The notes beneath the pieces were generated by a model. That model worked only from the letters and a program-made list of their open reading frames with translations, had not been told where the DNA came from and did not search any database. 55,839 nucleotides of DNA from Tubiluchus corallicola (lineage: Eukaryota; Priapulida; Priapulimorpha; Priapulimorphida; Tubiluchidae), in the NCBI GenBank assembly GCA_030141605.1, contig JAQGDQ010000536.1:1-55839 (forward strand), given 5' to 3'. The position numbers and the translations under genes are program-made. This document shows positions 55,221 through 55,839 of the stretch, in pieces. Every line of letters starts with the position of its first letter. Position 1 is the stretch's first letter.

Positions 55221-55839
55221 GTTAGTCTGTAACATGCATTTTAACATCTTAGCCACTTAAAAAATGAAGAATACAATATCAAGAAATGTGCTTTTAAAAT
55301 TTACCATATCAGAACTAGTGTTAACCAAGTAGTGCTGACGTATGATATCACATGTGTAATGGAACAACAAAACTTAGCAGAAATGGCAAAACTTATGTGA
55401 TGGCCCCATGGTATACAGCGACCACCGAAAACTTGTATTAGCCATCGAGTGCCAACCACAGAAAAAGTGCCGTTATGCTTCATAACATTACACAGAAATA
55501 GGTTATGGTAACATCTACATTTCTAACAAATAATGAACTTTTTCAATTAGCAAGCGTGTGATAATTAAGATGGAAAATGAAGAAAATTTATCAATTGGAA
55601 CTTTTGCCGCTCACAAAAATAAATTGCAGTTAGTGCCAGTTTTGTTTTTACTAATTCCATTTAATAGTTAATAAATCGTGACGATCTGATGGAGAGCTCT
55701 GTTAGATCCATTCATGCAAACTGGAAATAACTAATAGCTCGGCTTGTGTTAAGCTAGTCTAATGCAAAGGGATGGCCATAAATTGTCATTTTTCCTAAAC
55801 TCATCCAATGTGCTGGCTTATTTCATAACTCACCAATCA

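Overview
The window is animal nuclear DNA: AT-rich (roughly one third G+C by eye), with GT-AG introns, cytosolic-sulfotransferase-type genes split into many exons, LINE and LTR-retroelement remnants, and exceptionally dense micro- and minisatellites. It is probably an invertebrate. A marine deuterostome such as a tunicate would fit, but nothing here fixes the taxon.

Layout. 1-10,700 holds almost no genes. It is a run of tandem repeats: a T-rich GTGAC minisatellite, a 60-mer array, a GA-rich compound array, a 26-mer array of about 35 copies and a pentanucleotide tract. Dispersed repeats and a LINE 3' fragment lie among them. At 10,755-11,735 there is an intact intronless rhodopsin-class GPCR, followed by a second LINE fragment. 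13-17 kb is repeats and LINE tails. 17,084-20,218 (minus) is an intact, intronless 1044-codon cytosolic carboxypeptidase of the CCP2/CCP3 (AGBL2/3) type; 269 bp of its coding region is copied, with 3 differences, about 1.1 kb upstream. At 24,297-24,548 (minus) is a small secreted peptide precursor with four C-terminal cysteines and an amidation signal.

29-55.8 kb is a tandem array of three sulfotransferase-like genes (A, B, C), spaced about 11.3 kb apart, each with one probable non-coding and six coding exons; C runs off the window. All three keep the 3'-phosphate PAPS-binding motif and the C-terminal RKG..GDWK motif. All three have lost the catalytic histidine (Phe, Gly and Ser in A, B and C) and the lysine of the 5'-phosphosulfate loop (Arg), so they look like sulfotransferase pseudoenzymes or strongly diverged enzymes. 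B and C carry a second, partial exon 2; in A the two appear fused. A fourth 5' end without a gene body lies near 48.1 kb.

Between B and C (48.7-51.1 kb, minus) lies a decayed LTR-type retroelement. Its gag-like frame begins with a SAP motif, runs in the same frame into about 200 residues of glycogenin (GT8), and then into a DUF1759-like gag domain; an integrase remnant follows. A host glycogenin captured inside a retroelement gag is the most unusual thing seen. The other strong leads are the sulfotransferase pseudoenzyme array with its spare exon, and the amidated four-cysteine peptide.
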